Shown: one piece after another, positions 17,001 through 24,899 of the stretch | Layout: every line of letters begins with the position of its first letter | Position numbering within the stretch: the stretch's first letter is position 1 | Assembly: GCA_964445525.1 (NCBI GenBank) | Contig: CAYULA010000006.1 | Location: forward strand, 1-64,000 | Length of the DNA stretch: 64,000 bases | Origin: Penumbrarchaeum sp964445525 | GTDB taxonomy: Archaea > Thermoplasmatota > Penumbrarchaeia > Penumbrarchaeales > Penumbrarchaeaceae | Direction of reading: 5' to 3' | Notes under the pieces: generated by a model | Databases searched by the model: none | The model's input: only the letters and a program-made list of their open reading frames with translations | What the model was told of the DNA's origin: nothing | Translations under genes and position numbers: made by a program

Positions 17001-17121
17001 ATACGAACTCTGGGCGGTTACGATCCCCACATTCCTGTTCATAGCAGCGGGTGTGGTATTTGTTGTCGGAATCGTACTCATAATAGCTCCGGGAAGGAAG
17101 ACCGAAGAAGCCGAGGAATGA
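14098..17121 (+). CDS. Large membrane-anchored protein with four PorA/DUF3068-like units
   Basis: A 1007-residue protein with one helix at each end: residues about 8-30 and about 975-998, with a short cytosolic C-terminal tail. The long outer part shows a recurring unit in which a charged-aromatic strand is followed by a TG turn and a VDV/LDT-type strand: HPLTGSIIDYAKE, EEMSGIVLDVNKK, EVDTGTMLDIVRD and DKFTGLVLDTNVE. This W/Y-x-D-x-x-T-G-x-x-x-D pattern is typical of the actinobacterial DUF3068/PorA family, which is usually a single unit of about 300 residues between two helices. Four units in one chain is unusual. GAGGTG lies 6 bases before the ATG at 14098 and TTTATATATA near 14021-14030 is the likely promoter. 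Function unknown; the family match is by pattern only. Confidence 0.6.
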   Translation: MGNIGKIVGVLLIVVALIAAGFGAFFMLYLAPNQAEESTFPSDFDEHNLYGGRLERLNTSSGQVEEVDFTIDRRIQAKEELSGGKLRLEENIMGIENGTENEVPELKKHNIYEIDEKSIHLYLYEDLMTGARVEYTDNDDVQWIFPHPVDKDEDYNVFNMNILDYSEATYLGKEDKFSVECYIFRGEEVNYEIPIPPSTAAKLGSLADNSTMMLTLWEKAWVHPLTGSIIDYAKEINTYLYLPELPDVPEIKYPSDLTSTTGFDGELVLFDQATASFMTYEGISVERYLEVVGENGYNLTSNETVTATTAEGDPIPLLNSNIQVVFDARDGTHQGMGRSGHYLFSPQGAEQRNYSIWDDGFQGEVNAEYIGQETEMFGDLTANIYHIYVENETYAAGGYATLDMTYWVEEMSGIVLDVNKKMWVWRPQDARRLPADTDMINKTVTLNATINSKNPLTMDETPMEIYVEQVINCSGYTNMTMGVAKITETVTKYLPDGTMMAPPTVTQFGVDAYTMDYVFVDGWSTMDRDGQFTFPIGLLNETGEVTPQFLMYNSDLGMSFPTILVEEKMIDGMEVAVYEMNLSEIPLTYEQVMGILGQDPGLPGASGLYGCVYEYHVEVDTGTMLDIVRDVTIQLVPPSYDFLWDNLNSTTVFKGEMMGENITVTQTLMGSDSGEGTTLIDVYKTYMYDNGTEFLPPMTGEALINTSSHEMLYPNGTGMGVYLLFPKSPTDPAYPMMNDFGGIIFTGAAVRGLETLTTVAYNFSETQPVDAAVFGMPGVNVNMTLGMNYQVDKFTGLVLDTNVEIFLENNSMNFTSEMTFLSQNDPQEMAMKNAVMAWAIQQTPRNVLEISMELYEPEAQAAMMKAGATTQLLKIADGVEPAMMLDISFNETTKAELVQRATATVAQLKQLPALIGAHQLNDLLNSRENKVLHVYYKKVDRDEDLNEFEDIDGSVEYWADIAKDKDAEYELWAVTIPTFLFIAAGVVFVVGIVLIIAPGRKTEEAEE

Positions 17122-17136
17122 TTTTAAAAACAGCTG

Positions 17137-17170
17137 CCCGCCCTGCTATGGGCGGGTCTTTCTTTTTCTT
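17137..17170 (+). terminator. Hairpin terminator between convergent genes
   Basis: CCCGCCC (17137-17143) pairs with GGGCGGG (17150-17156) around a 6-base loop and is followed by a T-rich run. It ends the plus-strand transcript of the PorA-like gene and overlaps the 3' end of mtnA, which comes from the other side. Confidence 0.75.
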
Positions 17171-18138
17171 TTCAATTCTTCCAGGGAGAGGACACCCTCT
17201 TCGGTGATATATCCGGTAATGAAACGGGCCGGAGTTACATCAAAGGCCGGATTCAATCCCTCACTTTCTAAGGGACCTGTCCTGATCCCGGAATAATCGA
17301 CGATCTCATCAGAGGGCCTGATCTCGATCGGGATGGAGGATCCGTCGCCACATTGAGGATCAAATGTGGTTTCAGGAAACGCCACATAGAACGGGATATC
17401 AAATTCCCGGGCAATTATTGCCTTTTCAAGCGTCCCGATCTTGTTTGCGATATCACCGTTTGCGGCCACCCTGTCGGTTCCGACAATTACCAAATCCACC
17501 TCCTCCTTTGACATCATATGTCCCGAGGCGCTGTCGACGATTATCCTGTGATCTATGCCCTCGTTCAGGAGCTCCCATGCAGTGAGCCTTGAACCCTGCA
17601 GAAGGGGGCGGGTTTCCGAAACCCAGACGAAAGGATTGCCTCCTTCTCTTGCCTTCATTCGGATAGGAGCAAGGGCCGTTCCCCAATCCAAAGTGGCAAG
17701 GGCCCCGGCATTGCAGTGGGTCATAACCCTTCCCTCCTGGTGTATCAGATCTTTTCCGCTCTGGCCGATCCTCATGCAGGAATCGATAGTATCTCTCATC
17801 AAATTCTCCGCCATTACCATTGCCTCTTCAGATCCCCCGGATCTGTAGGCATCAGCTACCAGATCCAGGCAGTTGCGGAGGTCTACTGCGGTTGGCCTTG
17901 AATTCAAAAGTCTGAAATAGCCTGAATCGAGGTCCTCGCCCCTTTCAAGAGCAAAGGCAAGGGAAAAAGCGCCGAACACTCCGATAGCCGGAGCTCCCCT
18001 TACGGCGAGAGTCCGGATAGCTTCAACCTGTTCGGAAATTGTCGAGGGTTCGATAATTGTTGTTCTACCCGGAAGCTCCCTCTGGTCAAGTAGTTTTAAA
18101 AAACCTTCCTCGATCCAGAAGCCGGGTCTATCGACCAT
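17146..18138 (-). CDS. mtnA: S-methyl-5-thioribose-1-phosphate isomerase
   Basis: A 330-residue enzyme of the MtnA/eIF2B-alpha family that isomerises methylthioribose-1-phosphate to methylthioribulose-1-phosphate in methionine salvage. RTLAVRGAPAIGVFGAFSLA is the family N-terminal block. The catalytic Cys lies in THCNAGALAT and the catalytic Asp in VGTDRVAANGDIANKIGT. The sequence ETRPLLQGSRLTAWEL fits MtnA better than the archaeal ribose-1,5-bisphosphate isomerase, which has a different Cys motif. It follows the C39-like surface gene by 28 bases on the same strand and ends in a bidirectional terminator. The ATG at 18138 has GGGGAG directly abutting it, so spacing is poor; no better in-frame ATG, GTG or TTG exists upstream. 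Confidence 0.9.
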   Translation of the reverse strand: MVDRPGFWIEEGFLKLLDQRELPGRTTIIEPSTISEQVEAIRTLAVRGAPAIGVFGAFSLAFALERGEDLDSGYFRLLNSRPTAVDLRNCLDLVADAYRSGGSEEAMVMAENLMRDTIDSCMRIGQSGKDLIHQEGRVMTHCNAGALATLDWGTALAPIRMKAREGGNPFVWVSETRPLLQGSRLTAWELLNEGIDHRIIVDSASGHMMSKEEVDLVIVGTDRVAANGDIANKIGTLEKAIIAREFDIPFYVAFPETTFDPQCGDGSSIPIEIRPSDEIVDYSGIRTGPLESEGLNPAFDVTPARFITGYITEEGVLSLEELKRKRKTRP

Positions 18139-18166
18139 CTCCCCGTTCAGGAGGAATCTTATCGGA

Positions 18167-20878
18167 TCACCTCATGGGCCGTGATCCGAACTGAGCCCCG
18201 TATGGCTGTCTGCCGGGCGGCATAGGCCTCTGAGGAGGCATGGCTCCCGGCCTACCTGCGGGAGGACGGGATCTGGATCCAGTAGACTTCATCACGATTG
18301 CTATCACAAGGATCAGAAGTATCACGAAACCGACAATGGAGATTATAAGCACTATCTGGGTATCGAGAAGCTGGTCGGATTCCTCGGAATCCGTTTCGGT
18401 GATGGTGACCCTTATCCTGACGCTGTCGGAGCTTCCCTGAAGATCGGTTGCGGTAACCGTGATATTGTAAATTCTCGGGGTAAGGTTGGCCGGAATGGTG
18501 AACTGACCGGCATAGGTGTCCCCTTCATCCAGGGGGAGATTCATGTTGCCCGTACCGAACTCGGAAAGGTCAACCACCACCGTAAGGTCCTCAAAGTCCT
18601 GATCGATGGCTGTCACGGCAATATTTACCACGTCGCCCTCCGAGAATTGAGTTGTGGCCTGTCCGCCCTCATCGGTTACGTTGTAGGTGAGTATCTCCGG
18701 GGGGGTATTGGCCTTGAGAACTCTGAGAGAGAAGGAAGAGAAACCCTGAAGACCCGTGGAATCCTCGGCTGTGACATCTATCTTGCCCTTCAAACCTTCC
18801 GAAACCGAAGGCCCCACAGTGAATTCAACCGTCCAGGTACCATCATCCTCGTTGGTGTCAGGGGAGATGCCATCGTCTTTCAAATAGAGGAACGAGGGTC
18901 CGTTTATCGGAGCGAGGTCCACCCAGACCTCCTCAACGTCTTCGTTCACATCTTCGACATTGACCGTGAGAACCACCGGTGTCTCACCGTCATTGACTAC
19001 CTCCTCCGGCATGGGATTTACACCTGTAATGGTGGGAGCCACCGGGGGTAGAACCACATCAACCCATGTCTTGGCAGTTGTCTCGTGTCCCACATCGTCC
19101 ACAGCCGTGATCTCGACCTGATATATTGAGATCTCCACCGTGGGACTGACCGTGAATTCCACCGAATAATTCCCGTCATCCTCGAAGACATCCCCGGATG
19201 TGCCATCATCATACATGCGGACCTCCGGTTCCCCTCCTATATTGCTGAGGTCGGCGAATACCTCGTCGAGGTCTTCTTCTGGATCCTCCACGATTGCCCA
19301 TATTACTGAAGGTGTCAGGCCGTCGTTGGGCACCTCCATTGGCGAGACACCCTTATCAATGATCTCCGGGGCCTCCGTGAGCTCGGCCGAGTCCAGAACG
19401 TTGAGTGTTACGTTATCGAAATCCTGCCCCCCTCTGGTGTCCTTCGCGGTTATCTTGAAGATGTATTCACCGATGGAAAGGGTGCCCTTGATCTGGTATG
19501 AATAGATGCCGTCACCCGATATGTCGTCCCCGTTGGTACCATCGTCATACATCCTCTGGGTGGAGGTCCTCCCTATGGGTGAAAGGTCCACCTCCACCGT
19601 CCTGAGATTGCCATCCTGATCCTGGGCCGCAGATGCGATTATCGGCTGCAGGGAGCCGTCGTCCGGTACTGTATCGGGATCAATAAATGAGGAATCGATA
19701 ACAGGAGGATGGTTGAGAAATCCCACCGTTCTGACCTCGAAAGAGGTGGTAGTTCCTATCCTGTCAAAATGCGCCGGAGTACTTACCGTAACATTTCCGG
19801 TTGTGTTCAGTCGAAAGAGTATATCCTGTCCCGGGGTTTCCCTGTCCGGGGTCCTTACGGTCCAGGAAACCTCGTGATAGGTCCTTGGTCCGGTAATATC
19901 AAGCTCGATTACCGAACCCTCTTCCGAAGTTATTTCGTAGTCCCGGGGAACGGAGAGTCGGGCCACGGGATTCCTCACCGAGGCCCCTGTCATAACAGGC
20001 GGGGCCCAGTAAGTAACGTTCACGGATATGTCGAATTCGGTTCCAGCATCCGCGTCATCCGGATAATCCATTTCATCCAGGGTCCAGGGTGCTGCGCAGA
20101 CTCCGAACCTGTGAGGTCTTATGCTTGCCCCGTCTCTGACGTATACATTCCACATCCTGTCGAAATCCCCTTTCGGAATCACGCTTGATCTTCCACCCTT
20201 GTATCCGATTCCGTTGGGGACAGGGTCATGTACTATGAGCACACCGTTGCCCTGATTGGTATCGTATCCCACAACCAATCTCCATACCGCCTCCAGTGCC
20301 GCAAGGTCCTCCGGAGTCACCTGGGGATCGGGAGGCTGAGGATTCTCGGGGTCGGGAGGTTGAGGGTCGGGATTCAGTTCGGGGGGAACATCGAGATACA
20401 TATAGCAGAGGACCGGATGATCCTGTGATACCGCCTGATAGAGATCGGCAAACTTCATGTCCGCCCTGTCATCCTCATCATTCCAATCATAGCTGAAACC
20501 GCCATAGCCAAGGGCACGCTCCTGATACCCTTTCTGGGTCACGGGATAGTTCCCTGAATAATGGGCCGCCATCATCAGTTCATCCGGTGTTGCGGTACCG
20601 GATCCTAACCTGCCTTTCGTAATATTCCTTATATCCTGCTGCATGATGTAAGGACCGTGAAAATCGAATATCATGGATAATCCGGCCTCGCCCGTGAGTT
20701 CATCTCCCGCTCTGGGATGATAGGGCACCTGGTTGCTGAGGTTGACCCTTGACGGCAGCGCCCTGGAGGGGGCCCCCCCGTTCTCGGGTATCAAAAGGAC
20801 CGATGCTGTTACACTCAGAAGTATGAAAACAGCGAGTACGGTCCCTGTTGTTTTTCTTCCACGCGGGGTAATGGACAT
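18167..20878 (-). CDS. Surface protein: C39-like peptidase fold without its Cys, Ig-type repeats, proline-rich cytosolic tail
   Basis: A 903-residue type I membrane protein. A signal-anchor covers about residues 10-30. Residues 45-260 resemble a C39-family papain-like domain (VPYHPRAGDELTGEAGLSMI, later GVLIVHDPV and a Trp-rich end), but the catalytic Cys position, normally in a C-G-P-x-x-x-x-M motif, reads T-G-E-A. Then come three or four repeats of a choice-of-anchor or invasin type, each with a DDGTxGDxxxxDG loop (for example MYDDGTNGDDISGDGIYSYQ), and an Ig-like domain. A single helix near 845-870 is followed by a tail rich in Pro, Gly, Gln and Arg. The ATG at 20878 has GGTGA upstream; an in-frame ATG 39 bases earlier is less likely. 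Probably a binding or scaffolding surface protein rather than a protease. Confidence 0.7.
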   Translation of the reverse strand: MSITPRGRKTTGTVLAVFILLSVTASVLLIPENGGAPSRALPSRVNLSNQVPYHPRAGDELTGEAGLSMIFDFHGPYIMQQDIRNITKGRLGSGTATPDELMMAAHYSGNYPVTQKGYQERALGYGGFSYDWNDEDDRADMKFADLYQAVSQDHPVLCYMYLDVPPELNPDPQPPDPENPQPPDPQVTPEDLAALEAVWRLVVGYDTNQGNGVLIVHDPVPNGIGYKGGRSSVIPKGDFDRMWNVYVRDGASIRPHRFGVCAAPWTLDEMDYPDDADAGTEFDISVNVTYWAPPVMTGASVRNPVARLSVPRDYEITSEEGSVIELDITGPRTYHEVSWTVRTPDRETPGQDILFRLNTTGNVTVSTPAHFDRIGTTTSFEVRTVGFLNHPPVIDSSFIDPDTVPDDGSLQPIIASAAQDQDGNLRTVEVDLSPIGRTSTQRMYDDGTNGDDISGDGIYSYQIKGTLSIGEYIFKITAKDTRGGQDFDNVTLNVLDSAELTEAPEIIDKGVSPMEVPNDGLTPSVIWAIVEDPEEDLDEVFADLSNIGGEPEVRMYDDGTSGDVFEDDGNYSVEFTVSPTVEISIYQVEITAVDDVGHETTAKTWVDVVLPPVAPTITGVNPMPEEVVNDGETPVVLTVNVEDVNEDVEEVWVDLAPINGPSFLYLKDDGISPDTNEDDGTWTVEFTVGPSVSEGLKGKIDVTAEDSTGLQGFSSFSLRVLKANTPPEILTYNVTDEGGQATTQFSEGDVVNIAVTAIDQDFEDLTVVVDLSEFGTGNMNLPLDEGDTYAGQFTIPANLTPRIYNITVTATDLQGSSDSVRIRVTITETDSEESDQLLDTQIVLIISIVGFVILLILVIAIVMKSTGSRSRPPAGRPGAMPPQRPMPPGRQPYGAQFGSRPMR

Positions 20879-21022
20879 CTTCTCACCTTTTGTAGGCCGG
20901 GCAATTTGCCATATCACCCAGAATGAAAGGTCATTGATGGTGATAATTATAATGTTTATGGAGAGGCGGTCTCAACAGCGGCCAACAAAAACCGTAAAGT
21001 GGAGATCATGTAATATCCCCCC

Positions 21023-22450
21023 ATGGGGCAGGAAAAAGGCAGTAGGATAGAAAGTGACACTCTGGGGGATAGGGAGATCATAGATGATGTTTACTACGGC
21101 ATACAGACGCTCAGGGCCTCCGAGAATTTCCCCGTCTCCAATCTGCCGAACCATCCGTATCTTATAGATGCATATGCATCGATCAAGGAAGCCGCCGCCC
21201 TCGCCAACATGGAGGTGGGTTGGCTCGATCCTGACATAGGTGAATTGATAGTCAAGGCTGCGAGGGAGATCAGGGAAGGAGGGCTGAGAGATCAATTCAT
21301 TGTGGACCGGTTCCAGGCCGGTGCTGGCACTTCAACGAACATGAACGTTAACGAGGTTGTCGCAAACAGGGCTCTCGAACTAAGGGGAGAGAAAAAAGGC
21401 TCATACGGGATCATCTCACCCAATGACCACGTAAACATGGCACAATCGACCAACGACACATTTCCGACTGCCATGCAGATATCCGTTCACAGAATGACCC
21501 TGGAACTTATAGAGGCTGTAAAGTCCCTTGCGGCGTCATTTCACGGAAAAGGAGAAGAGTTCAAGAATGTCCTCAAGACCGGCAGGACCCATCTCCAGGA
21601 TGCAATGCCTGTTACTCTCGGAGGAGAATTCAAGGCCTACGGTGCGGCTCTTGAAAGGGTTGCGGGAGAGATGGAGAGAAGGAACAGGATGCTTCGGGAC
21701 CTGCCTCTCGGAGGAACAGCAACCGGGACCGGCATAAATACGCATCCGGAGTACAGGAAGAAGGTGATCGAGCATCTTTCGAAGATCTGGGTATTCGATC
21801 TTACAGCCAATCCCTCACCATACGAGGCTATGCAGTCCACAACAAGAATAGTGGCCGTTTCCTCCTCCTACAAGGAGCTGGCAGTTGAACTGGGAAGGAT
21901 CGCAAACGATCTGAGACTGCTCTCGTCAGGTCCCACGAGCGGTCTGTCTGATATCTCCCTGCCTGCAGTTCAACCCGGGTCCTCCATAATGCCGGGAAAG
22001 GTCAATCCCGTGTTGCCTGAGTGCATGAACATGATCTGCTTCGTTGTGATAGGGAATGATGTGGCAATAACCACGGCTGCGGGTGCCGGACAGCTCGAAT
22101 TGAACGTAATGATGCCAATAATGGGAAATCTGATCCTGAGGTCGGCGGAGTACTTCGTCAACTTCCTTCCAGTATTCACAAGCAGGTGTGTGGACGGAAT
22201 AAGTGTCGATGCCGAGGCATTGAACAAAAAAGCAATGTCAAATCCGGCCCTTGCCACCCTACTCAACAGAAAGCTCGGATATCTCAAAGCGGCAGAGGTT
22301 GCCAAGGAAGCGGTTGAGAGAAGAAGATCGGTTGTTGATATCGTCCTGGAGAAGGGATACCTAACCAAAGAGGAGGCGGATCAGATGTTCGATAAATCCT
22401 CCCTGGTGGGAATGATACCCGAGAAATCAGATGAGGGAAAGAAGGATTGA
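21023..22450 (+). CDS. aspA: Aspartate ammonia-lyase / class II fumarase family (aspA more likely)
   Basis: A 475-residue member of the fumarase/aspartase superfamily. The signature SSIMPGKVNPVLPE is intact, as are GTSTNMNVNEVVANRALEL, NDHVNMAQSTNDTFPTA and the TGRTHLQDAMPVTLG block. YYGIQTLRASENFPVS near the N terminus matches aspartases (YYGIHTLRAxENF) rather than fumarases (YWGAQTQRS), so conversion of aspartate to fumarate and ammonia is the better guess, with fumarate hydratase as the alternative. It is a tetrameric cytosolic enzyme. It is divergent from the C39-like gene, and the last 24 bases overlap the end of the convergent kinase gene. Confidence 0.85.
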   Translation: MGQEKGSRIESDTLGDREIIDDVYYGIQTLRASENFPVSNLPNHPYLIDAYASIKEAAALANMEVGWLDPDIGELIVKAAREIREGGLRDQFIVDRFQAGAGTSTNMNVNEVVANRALELRGEKKGSYGIISPNDHVNMAQSTNDTFPTAMQISVHRMTLELIEAVKSLAASFHGKGEEFKNVLKTGRTHLQDAMPVTLGGEFKAYGAALERVAGEMERRNRMLRDLPLGGTATGTGINTHPEYRKKVIEHLSKIWVFDLTANPSPYEAMQSTTRIVAVSSSYKELAVELGRIANDLRLLSSGPTSGLSDISLPAVQPGSSIMPGKVNPVLPECMNMICFVVIGNDVAITTAAGAGQLELNVMMPIMGNLILRSAEYFVNFLPVFTSRCVDGISVDAEALNKKAMSNPALATLLNRKLGYLKAAEVAKEAVERRRSVVDIVLEKGYLTKEEADQMFDKSSLVGMIPEKSDEGKKD

Positions 22451-23041
22451 GAGGATCCAAACAACCACCGCCGTGGATGCGGGAACAAGGAAATTATCAT
22501 CAGTCAGGACCTTCTCGGGAAGGCAAAGGGTCTCTGCCACACCTCCTGTGATGACTGCCACTGCTCCGTATAATGGGTTGTAAATTGCGGATATCATGAT
22601 CATGGGGACAATCATGAAACTCAGAATCCCCGCGTAGGTCTTGTTCTTGTTCCAGGGGAGCTTTGGTCCTCTGATCATGATTCCTCCTAGGAAAGCGAGG
22701 GGATCCCCGAAGGTCAGAACTATCAGTGAGATAACGGCAATATCATCGGGGAAAAGGAACCAGACCAGAACGCTTCCCAGAAAGAAGGTCAGAGGGCCCT
22801 GCCCGGGAACCTCGTCCCCCTTCTTGTCATACCTGTCAAGAAACCATGAGATGATCGGCAGGGGCCTTTTTTCCTGGATGAAGCTGAGCCCGATGCCAAA
22901 GGCGAGGACCGCCAAAAAGAACCACCTGAGATTCCAATATGCCAGCATCGAGAGGATGAAGACCGTTCCAAGCAGCATATGAAAGATCTTCCTTCTTACG
23001 CTGATCCCCTCACCCTTGATCCTTCCGGCCCTCGAGACCAT
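22427..23041 (-). CDS. SEC59/DGK1/VTE5-family membrane kinase
   Basis: A 204-residue integral membrane protein with about six or seven helices. The N-terminal VRRKIFHMLLG, with its conserved His, and the later TFGDPLAFLGG with LPWNKNKTYAGILSFM are typical of the CTP-dependent dolichol/diacylglycerol/phytol kinase family. In archaea these proteins probably phosphorylate a polyprenol or geranylgeraniol for lipid synthesis or glycan carriers. The ATG at 23041 lies about 30 bases after a TATATTTATC box, fitting a leaderless mRNA; the upstream in-frame extension would include that promoter. Substrate inferred only. Confidence 0.75.
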   Translation of the reverse strand: MVSRAGRIKGEGISVRRKIFHMLLGTVFILSMLAYWNLRWFFLAVLAFGIGLSFIQEKRPLPIISWFLDRYDKKGDEVPGQGPLTFFLGSVLVWFLFPDDIAVISLIVLTFGDPLAFLGGIMIRGPKLPWNKNKTYAGILSFMIVPMIMISAIYNPLYGAVAVITGGVAETLCLPEKVLTDDNFLVPASTAVVVWILSILLSLI

Positions 23042-23145
23042 GGCCAACAATCGGTGACATATTGATAAATATAGCCCGGATTTCACAGGGAAAATAGGAA
23101 AACATATGCGGATTTGAATATCGTATTGGATTTTCAAGAAAGTGT

Positions 23146-23272
23146 GAAAGGGTTAGAGAAAGAACAAATCAGAGGGGATGGGATGCACTCTGTATTCTCC
23201 TAACCCTTTCCGGGCAAACAACGACCATAAAGAGGGATCTCGAACCATTATTCCCAACTTCTGGTCGGGAAC
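23146..23272 (-). ncRNA. Candidate structured RNA upstream of the membrane kinase gene
   Basis: No gene fits this intergenic stretch. On the minus strand a TTATATATA box (about 23286-23298) is followed about 26 bases later by a hairpin TTCCC/GGGAA and then by a long stem: 23146-23156 pairs perfectly with 23200-23210 (11 bp, CTAACCCTTTC type), continues through AGAA/TTCT with one bulge, and holds an inner CAGAG/CTCTG hairpin. The base of the long stem is followed directly by ACA on the minus strand, which recalls H/ACA guides, but no kink-turn motif is evident. No known RNA is recognised. Confidence 0.4.
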
Positions 23273-23367
23273 TATCAAGTGGTCTTGTAGGTATATATAA
23301 CTTACCTAAATTGTTGTATATGTACTTAAAAAAATTATCTATTTATATTGGCTTTGCTTCCGGTGTA

Positions 23368-24093
23368 TCAGGGCTTTCTTCGCACCACTGGAGGCCTTCT
23401 GTTAGGATGCTTCTTTATTTCCTTGTCATCCACCTCTTTTTCCTTTAGAGAAACGAAGGTTGAAAAGCCCCTGGTAAAGGTTGTGAGAAGTCCGCCAATC
23501 AGCATTACGGCCATCAGAACCTCCAGTGGAATGATCTCCCTGCCCAGGCCAAGTTCTATTCCCTTGGTGTCATAAAAACCCACCAGAACGAATTGGAACG
23601 GTAGCACGAACATCATGAGAACCATCCTGTCAGCCCTGCCCATAACGCCGCTGTAATCTCTGCCGGCGCCAACGGCCTGGGCCTGTGTTCCCATGTAGGA
23701 TGAAAGAAGAACGGCTGTGACCGATATCAGGCCGAATGTAGTGTGACAGTAGGGGGAGATGGCAATACCGGCGAGCAAAACAATGTCGGATAACCTGTCA
23801 AAGGTGTGATCCAGGAAATCACCTACCTTGGAGGAGGTTCCGGCCATTCTGGCCACTCTACCGTCAAGGGTATCCGCTATGGAGTTCAATCCTATGAAGA
23901 TCAATCCCCCGATAATGGCAATATCCCATCTGTCACCTGCCAACCAGTTTCCCGAAAGTGCGAGTGTTATTCCTCCCGCTACGGCAAACAGGAATGAGAA
24001 AGAGGATATCAGGTCGGGATCAACCCTTATGAAAAGTCTTGCCAATGGATCAAAGAAAAGGTCAAGTCTCTCTCTGTAACCCTCTAGAACCAT
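23368..24093 (-). CDS. CDP-alcohol phosphatidyltransferase (archaeal phospholipid head-group synthase)
   Basis: A 241-residue membrane enzyme that transfers a head group to CDP-activated archaeol or a similar lipid. The family motif D-x2-D-G-x2-A-R-x(8-12)-G-x3-D-x3-D is complete in DTLDGRVARMAG followed by KVGDFLDHTFD (about residues 75-100). Five or six helices surround it. Archaetidylinositol-phosphate, archaetidylserine or archaetidylglycerol-phosphate synthase are possible and cannot be separated here. The ATG at 24093 is chosen because GGAGGA (24103-24108) lies 9 bases upstream; the ATG at 24102 directly abuts that site. It overlaps the end of the adenylate kinase gene by 10 bases, so the two are coupled. 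A basic C-terminal tail follows the last helix. Confidence 0.85.
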   Translation of the reverse strand: MVLEGYRERLDLFFDPLARLFIRVDPDLISSFSFLFAVAGGITLALSGNWLAGDRWDIAIIGGLIFIGLNSIADTLDGRVARMAGTSSKVGDFLDHTFDRLSDIVLLAGIAISPYCHTTFGLISVTAVLLSSYMGTQAQAVGAGRDYSGVMGRADRMVLMMFVLPFQFVLVGFYDTKGIELGLGREIIPLEVLMAVMLIGGLLTTFTRGFSTFVSLKEKEVDDKEIKKHPNRRPPVVRRKP

Positions 24094-24686
24094 TCTGCGC
24101 ATTCCTCCAGCCAATCGACTTTGCCGGGTCTGTATCGAAGAAGGGGGCTTAACCTTTTCTCTCTTGCGGCATCCATCATCTCCAATACCCATTCTGCGAT
24201 CTCTTCGGATGAGAGATCGGTGACATCCTTTTCCAGTACGACCTTGCCACCACCTTCAAGAAAGGTCCAATCGCCTCCGTCATTGGCCCTGTCCTCCTCT
24301 TCCCATGCCATGATGAGAAGGTACCCCAGAGCCTCCGCTTCGACATTTTCTCTGATCTTTTCTTCCCTGTAATCCCTTTCCTCGAGTCTATTCTTTACAA
24401 TCGAGGGCCTGACTCTCAATACCAGAGTTAAATTCGAAGGAGCCAGATATGACATGTGACCCTCGATTACGGTATCGCCGTAAAATGTTCCCTTCAGGGA
24501 TCTCCAACCTCTTCTGAGTACATCGGGGTTCACTATGAACTCATCATTTTCTTTGTCATAGCTCTCGTAAAGTTCCATCTCCTCAATGAGCTCCCTCTCT
24601 GACAATACCTCGATCCCATGTTTGATCAACTGACGGGCCGTGCTGGTCTTTCCAACACCTGGTGTTCCGCAGAGGGAAACAAGCAT
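24084..24686 (-). CDS. Adenylate kinase of the Fap7/hCINAP (AK6) type
   Basis: A 200-residue P-loop NTPase. The N-terminal LVSLCGTPGVGKTSTARQL is the Walker A of archaeal AK6-like kinases, VIEGHMSYL supplies the Walker B-like region, and LRVRPSIVKNRLEERDY with EKIRENVEAEALGYLL matches the LID and the conserved N-V-x-A-E block of this family. Relatives have AMP kinase activity and, in eukaryotes and archaea, help cleave the small rRNA 3' end with Rps14/S11. An AT-rich TATA-like element about 30 bases before the ATG suggests a leaderless transcript. It is co-transcribed and coupled with the CDP-alcohol transferase. Confidence 0.85.
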   Translation of the reverse strand: MLVSLCGTPGVGKTSTARQLIKHGIEVLSERELIEEMELYESYDKENDEFIVNPDVLRRGWRSLKGTFYGDTVIEGHMSYLAPSNLTLVLRVRPSIVKNRLEERDYREEKIRENVEAEALGYLLIMAWEEEDRANDGGDWTFLEGGGKVVLEKDVTDLSSEEIAEWVLEMMDAAREKRLSPLLRYRPGKVDWLEECAEWF

Positions 24687-24837
24687 AGATCATGATTGTC
24701 AAACTGCGGATAAAAATTAAGCGGTCGGAAACTATGGTTTTAACAATAGACATGTATATTTAAGGTATAACTGTGATAATTCTAGCGTCAATACTAAAAT
24801 AGGTTCAAATCTGCTGGTCAGGAGCATGGACTTGTGT

Positions 24838-24852
24838 GGGAAACCTTTAAGT
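24838..24852 (+). promoter_or_regulatory. BRE/TATA element of the surface-protein/archaellum operon
   Basis: GGAAACCTTTAAGTC reads as a purine-rich BRE followed by a TTTAAG-type TATA box. Transcription would begin near 24872-24875, leaving a leader of about 26 bases with GAGGACG before the ATG at 24900. No other clear promoter is seen until arlB, whose leader is only 22 bases, so this may drive the whole 12-kb operon. Another TATATTTAAGG stretch lies near 24752-24762. Confidence 0.45.
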
Positions 24853-24899
24853 CCGTACCCTGGATTCAAATTCAGGAACAACGTTGCAGAGGACGTAAT

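Noticed and set aside
17146..18138. Ribose-1,5-bisphosphate isomerase of the archaeal AMP pathway
   Set aside because: THCNAGALAT and the ETRPLLQGSRLTAWEL block match MtnA; no RuBisCO or AMP phosphorylase gene lies in the window.
21023..22450. Class II fumarase as the primary call
   Set aside because: The YYGIQTLRASENF segment fits aspartase better, though fumarase remains an alternative.
23227..23275. Possible tRNA T-arm (GGTTCGAGATCCC on the minus strand)
   Set aside because: The T stem does not pair to 5 bp and no acceptor, D or anticodon arms can be built around it.
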